Assembly: GCA_964471755.1 (NCBI GenBank) | Contig: CAYYJM010000327.1 | Span: forward strand, 1 to 6,341 | Direction: 5' to 3' | DNA length: 6,341 bases | Source: CAYYJM01 sp964471755 | GTDB taxonomy: Bacteria; Planctomycetota; Planctomycetia; Gemmatales; Gemmataceae | Part shown: positions 3,702 to 6,341 of the stretch, one piece after another | How positions within the stretch are numbered: the first letter of the stretch is position 1 | How the letters are laid out: the number at the start of each line of letters is the position of its first letter | Program-made: the position numbers and the translations under genes | The notes under the pieces: generated by a model | What the model saw: the letters and a program-made list of their open reading frames with translations, nothing else | Databases searched by the model: none | What the model was told of the DNA's origin: nothing

Positions 3702-5996
3702 GTGAGCAGCGCACGCTCGGGGTGGATGTTCTGGGGCCAGGCCGTCCTCGGTCTGCTCGCGATCTTGGCAGCGTCGCTGGTCTTCGACCTGATCTTCTCG
3801 GCGCAGTTCCTGGCGCTGCTGCTGGCCTGCGTCTGCGCCCTGGCTCTGGGCAATCGTAGAGGGCAACTCTGGCGTCAGCTGACCCGGCAGGCCGCGCTTG
3901 AGCAGTCTCTCCAGGAGACCAACGAGGAACTCCGCCAGGCTCATGACGAGCTGGAACGACGGGTCCACGAGCGGACCCAGCAACTGGCCCAGACGGTCGC
4001 CGAGTTGGAACGAGCCGTCACCTCGGCCGAACAGGCCAACCAGGCCAAGAGCGATTTCCTGGCCCGCATGAGCCATGAGATCCGCACGCCGATGAACGGC
4101 GTCCTGGGCATGACCGACCTGCTCCTCGATGGCGACGCGACCGAGCAGCAGCGTGAACTGCTCCACGTCGTCAAGGTGTCGGGCCAGCATCTGCTGGAGC
4201 TGATCGACGACATCCTCGACTTCTCACGAATCGAGGCCGGCAAGCTGGAGATCAGCCCGACTCCGTTCCGTCTGCGCGACCTGATCGCCGACCTGCTCAA
4301 GCCACTGGCGGTACGCGGCGAGGCAAAGGGCGTCGAACTGATCGCCGACATCTGTCCCGAGGTTTCCGATCGTCTGCTGGGCGATGCCGGTCGGCTACGC
4401 CAGGTCCTCGTCAACCTGGTCGGCAACGCGGTCAAGTTCACCCACCAGGGCGAGGTTGTCGTCCGTATCCGCCTGGTCAGTCGGAGTCCGGGGCGAGACA
4501 AACTGACGATTCAGTTCGAGGTGAGCGACACCGGCATCGGCATTCCGGCCGATCGGCTGGGCTCGATCTTCGAGCCGTTCGTGCAGGCCGATGGCACGCT
4601 CGCCCGCAAGTACGGCGGCACCGGACTGGGCCTGACCATCTCGGCCCGGCTGGTCGGCCTCCTGGGGGGGAACCTCGAGGTGACCAGCGAGGTCGGCCAG
4701 GGCAGCACGTTTCGCTTCGCGGTGGAACTGGGCCAGGAAGGCAACTCGCAGCATGACCAGATCGTGGGCAATCCGCTGGCCGGCACCCGCGTTCTCGTCG
4801 TGGATGACAGCGCCAGCAACCGTCAGGCCCTGGCCGAGATGCTCCGCGGCTGGGGCATGATCTCGACGCTGGAAACGACCGTGGCCGGAGCCGTGCGGGC
4901 CTTGCGAACGGCGGCGGAGTGTGGCGAACCGTTCAGCGTCGTCCTCATCGATGGAGCCATGCCGCCGTTGCCGCCGGGCCAGTGGGAACACGAACGTCAG
5001 CAGACTCCCGACCGCTGCGATATCGGCGTGGTCCTCGTCTCGCTCGCTTCGCGCCGGCAGGAGTGCAGCGCCTGGCGGGAGGCGGCCACGCACGTTGTCG
5101 GCAAGCCGATTCGCCAGTCCGAGCTGCTCGAAGCGATCCAGACGGCTTTGGGACTGAGCCGGGTGGCCCGTCGCTCCCGATTCGTTCCTCGCCAGGCGGT
5201 GACCGAACCGCCGGTGATCCCGCTGTCGATTCTGCTCGCCGAGGACAACCGGTTCAACCAGAAGGTGGCGATCACGATGCTCCAGCGTGAGGGCCATCGC
5301 GTGGTCCTGGCCGAAACCGGCCAGGAGGCTCTCGATCGGATTGCCGAGCAGAAGTTCGACGTGGTTCTCATGGACGTGCAGATGCCGGAGATGGACGGCC
5401 TGGAAGCGGTTCGTCGTCTGCGGGCTCGCGAACGGCTCGCCCACGAAGCGACCGGTCAGAACGGCCATCTGGCCGTGGTCGCACTGACGGCCCACGCCAT
5501 GCAGGGCGATGAGGATCGCTGCCGGGCGGCCGGCATGGACGGCTATCTGACCAAGCCGCTGGAGCGGGCCGCCCTGCGTGGTGAGCTGCGTCGCCTGAGC
5601 CAGTCGCGCGAATGGGCCCTGCTGCCGACCGAGAACGAGGCCGTGGAAGCGGCCGCACCACTGGTGTTCCGGCCGGAAGCGGTCCTGGCCCGGAGCAACG
5701 GTGACCCGGACCTGGCCCGGGAGATCGCCGATCTGTACCGCACCGAATCGACCCGCATTCTGGAAGAGATCGAGACGGCCCTGAGTCGGGACGACACCCG
5801 AACGGCGACCCGACTGGCGCACACGCTGCGTGGATCGTCGGCCTTCTTCGACGCCCGGCGCGTGGTCCGTGTGGCGGCGAATCTGGAACAGGCCGCCGCC
5901 GCGTCTCGCATGCGTGAGATGATGCCCGAATTGCGCGAGGCCGTCGCCGACCTCTGGTCGGCCTTGACCCGGATCTTCGGGGGGAGCCCAGCATGA
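3702..5996 (+). CDS. Hybrid sensor histidine kinase (HisKA-HATPase-REC-REC-HPt)
   Basis: This 764-residue inner-membrane protein has the BarA/TorS-type layout. Two hydrophobic segments (about 9-28 and 30-50) sit so close together that almost nothing lies between them outside the membrane. A Glu/Gln-rich coiled coil (about 62-115) follows. The HisKA domain has His125 in MSHEIRTPMNG. The ATP-binding domain has Asn242 (N box), Asp276 in DTGIGIP (G1) and GGTGLGL at 305-311 (G2). Receiver 1 has Asp368/369, phospho-acceptor Asp417 and Lys468. Receiver 2 has Glu514/Asp515, Asp558 in MDVQMPEMDG and Lys618. The C-terminal HPt domain has His707 in AHTLRGSS. Every catalytic residue is present, so a His-Asp-His-Asp relay is possible. 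Receiver 1 is divergent after its aspartate (GAMPPLPPGQW). There is no PAS or periplasmic domain, so the signal is unknown. GTG 3702 is chosen because AGGAGGG precedes it. The last four bases overlap the following response regulator gene. Confidence 0.95.
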   Translation: MSSARSGWMFWGQAVLGLLAILAASLVFDLIFSAQFLALLLACVCALALGNRRGQLWRQLTRQAALEQSLQETNEELRQAHDELERRVHERTQQLAQTVAELERAVTSAEQANQAKSDFLARMSHEIRTPMNGVLGMTDLLLDGDATEQQRELLHVVKVSGQHLLELIDDILDFSRIEAGKLEISPTPFRLRDLIADLLKPLAVRGEAKGVELIADICPEVSDRLLGDAGRLRQVLVNLVGNAVKFTHQGEVVVRIRLVSRSPGRDKLTIQFEVSDTGIGIPADRLGSIFEPFVQADGTLARKYGGTGLGLTISARLVGLLGGNLEVTSEVGQGSTFRFAVELGQEGNSQHDQIVGNPLAGTRVLVVDDSASNRQALAEMLRGWGMISTLETTVAGAVRALRTAAECGEPFSVVLIDGAMPPLPPGQWEHERQQTPDRCDIGVVLVSLASRRQECSAWREAATHVVGKPIRQSELLEAIQTALGLSRVARRSRFVPRQAVTEPPVIPLSILLAEDNRFNQKVAITMLQREGHRVVLAETGQEALDRIAEQKFDVVLMDVQMPEMDGLEAVRRLRARERLAHEATGQNGHLAVVALTAHAMQGDEDRCRAAGMDGYLTKPLERAALRGELRRLSQSREWALLPTENEAVEAAAPLVFRPEAVLARSNGDPDLAREIADLYRTESTRILEEIETALSRDDTRTATRLAHTLRGSSAFFDARRVVRVAANLEQAAAASRMREMMPELREAVADLWSALTRIFGGSPA

Positions 5997-6341
5997 ACGT
6001 GCTTGTCGCCGAGGATGACCCGATCTATCGCCGGGTACTGCGGGCCACCCTGACCGCCTGGGGCTACCGTGTCGTCGAGGCCGGCGACGGAGCCACCGCC
6101 CTGAGTCGGCTCGAGGCCGACGACGCTCCGCGTCTGGCACTGCTCGACTGGGTCATGCCTGGCCTGGATGGTCCGGAGGTCTGCCGGGCTCTGCGTCAGC
6201 GTGTCAGCGATTACTACGTCTACGTCGTGCTGCTGACGGCCCGAGGCGGCAAGGCCGACCTCATCCAGGGTCTGGAGGCCGGGGCCGACGATTACCTGAT
6301 CAAGCCGTTCGATCCGCCCGAGTTGCAGGCCCGGCTGAACA
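5993..6341 (+). CDS. Response regulator, N-terminal receiver domain (partial)
   Basis: The gene starts at ATG 5993-5995 within the ATGA overlap with the kinase stop, so the two are translationally coupled and almost certainly partners. The 116 visible residues form a nearly complete receiver domain. The acidic pocket is Glu7, Asp8 and Asp9 (VAEDDP), the phospho-acceptor is Asp52 in LLDWVMPGLDG, Thr82 is in VVLLTAR, and Lys104 is in DYLIKPFD. The domain would take phosphate from His707 of the kinase HPt domain or directly from His125. The output domain lies beyond the window edge. Receivers with this phrasing (GLEAGADDYLIKPFDPPEL) are often followed by a GGDEF, PP2C or DNA-binding domain, but which one cannot be said here. 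Confidence 0.93.
   Translation, partial: MNVLVAEDDPIYRRVLRATLTAWGYRVVEAGDGATALSRLEADDAPRLALLDWVMPGLDGPEVCRALRQRVSDYYVYVVLLTARGGKADLIQGLEAGADDYLIKPFDPPELQARLN

Noticed and set aside
2856..4190. Minus-strand 444-residue open frame
   Set aside because: It is antisense to the radical SAM gene and the kinase N-terminus, crosses the palindrome, and its residues show only the low-complexity look of a shadow frame.
4395..6140. Minus-strand 581-residue open frame
   Set aside because: It lies entirely antisense to the kinase and the response regulator, whose catalytic motifs prove the plus-strand coding. No motif was recognised in it.

Overview
This is a high-GC window that most resembles a planctomycete chromosome, possibly a Gemmataceae or Isosphaeraceae relative. 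That placement is an inference. It rests on the base composition, the Gly-rich protein ending in a PRDFFM-type tail, an RtcA-type RNA cyclase, an anonymous planctomycete-like lipoprotein and a large hybrid kinase, not on any database match. There are no RNA genes, insertion sequences, CRISPR arrays or phage genes, and no gene-free stretch longer than about 170 bases.

Layout, left to right. (1) Bases 1-218 (+) are the 3' end of a gene for a low-complexity GGYGQ-repeat protein, encoded by perfect 15-bp tandem repeats. (2) It converges, across only 18 bp, on a minus-strand hotdog-fold acyl-CoA thioesterase (237-707). (3) A 168-bp divergent spacer (708-875) carries a good sigma70-type promoter for a plus-strand lipoprotein of unknown function (876-1772) and a weaker candidate promoter for the thioesterase. 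(4) rtcA, RNA 3'-terminal phosphate cyclase (1815-2852), follows. It is probably a leaderless transcript. (5) Next is a NrdG-like radical SAM activase-type protein (2895-3533) whose -10 box touches the rtcA stop codon. (6) A 61-base imperfect palindrome (3536-3596) closes this block. (7) A membrane-anchored hybrid histidine kinase with two receivers and an HPt domain (3702-5996) overlaps by ATGA a response regulator (5993 onward) that runs off the window.

How the genes relate. The last two genes form a clear translationally coupled two-component or phosphorelay module. The others look like single housekeeping-type units: each plus-strand gene from 876 to 3702 is preceded by its own TATA-like -10 hexamer, which argues against one long operon. 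Neither rtcA's usual partner rtcB nor the nrdD target of a NrdG-type activase is present here, so the RNA-repair and radical-enzyme roles rest on family membership alone. I see no convincing new multi-gene system. The most interesting points are the homogenised GGYGQ repeat with its conserved-looking tail, the predicted leaderless rtcA, the orphan activase, the palindrome, and a sensor kinase with almost no extracytoplasmic sensor.
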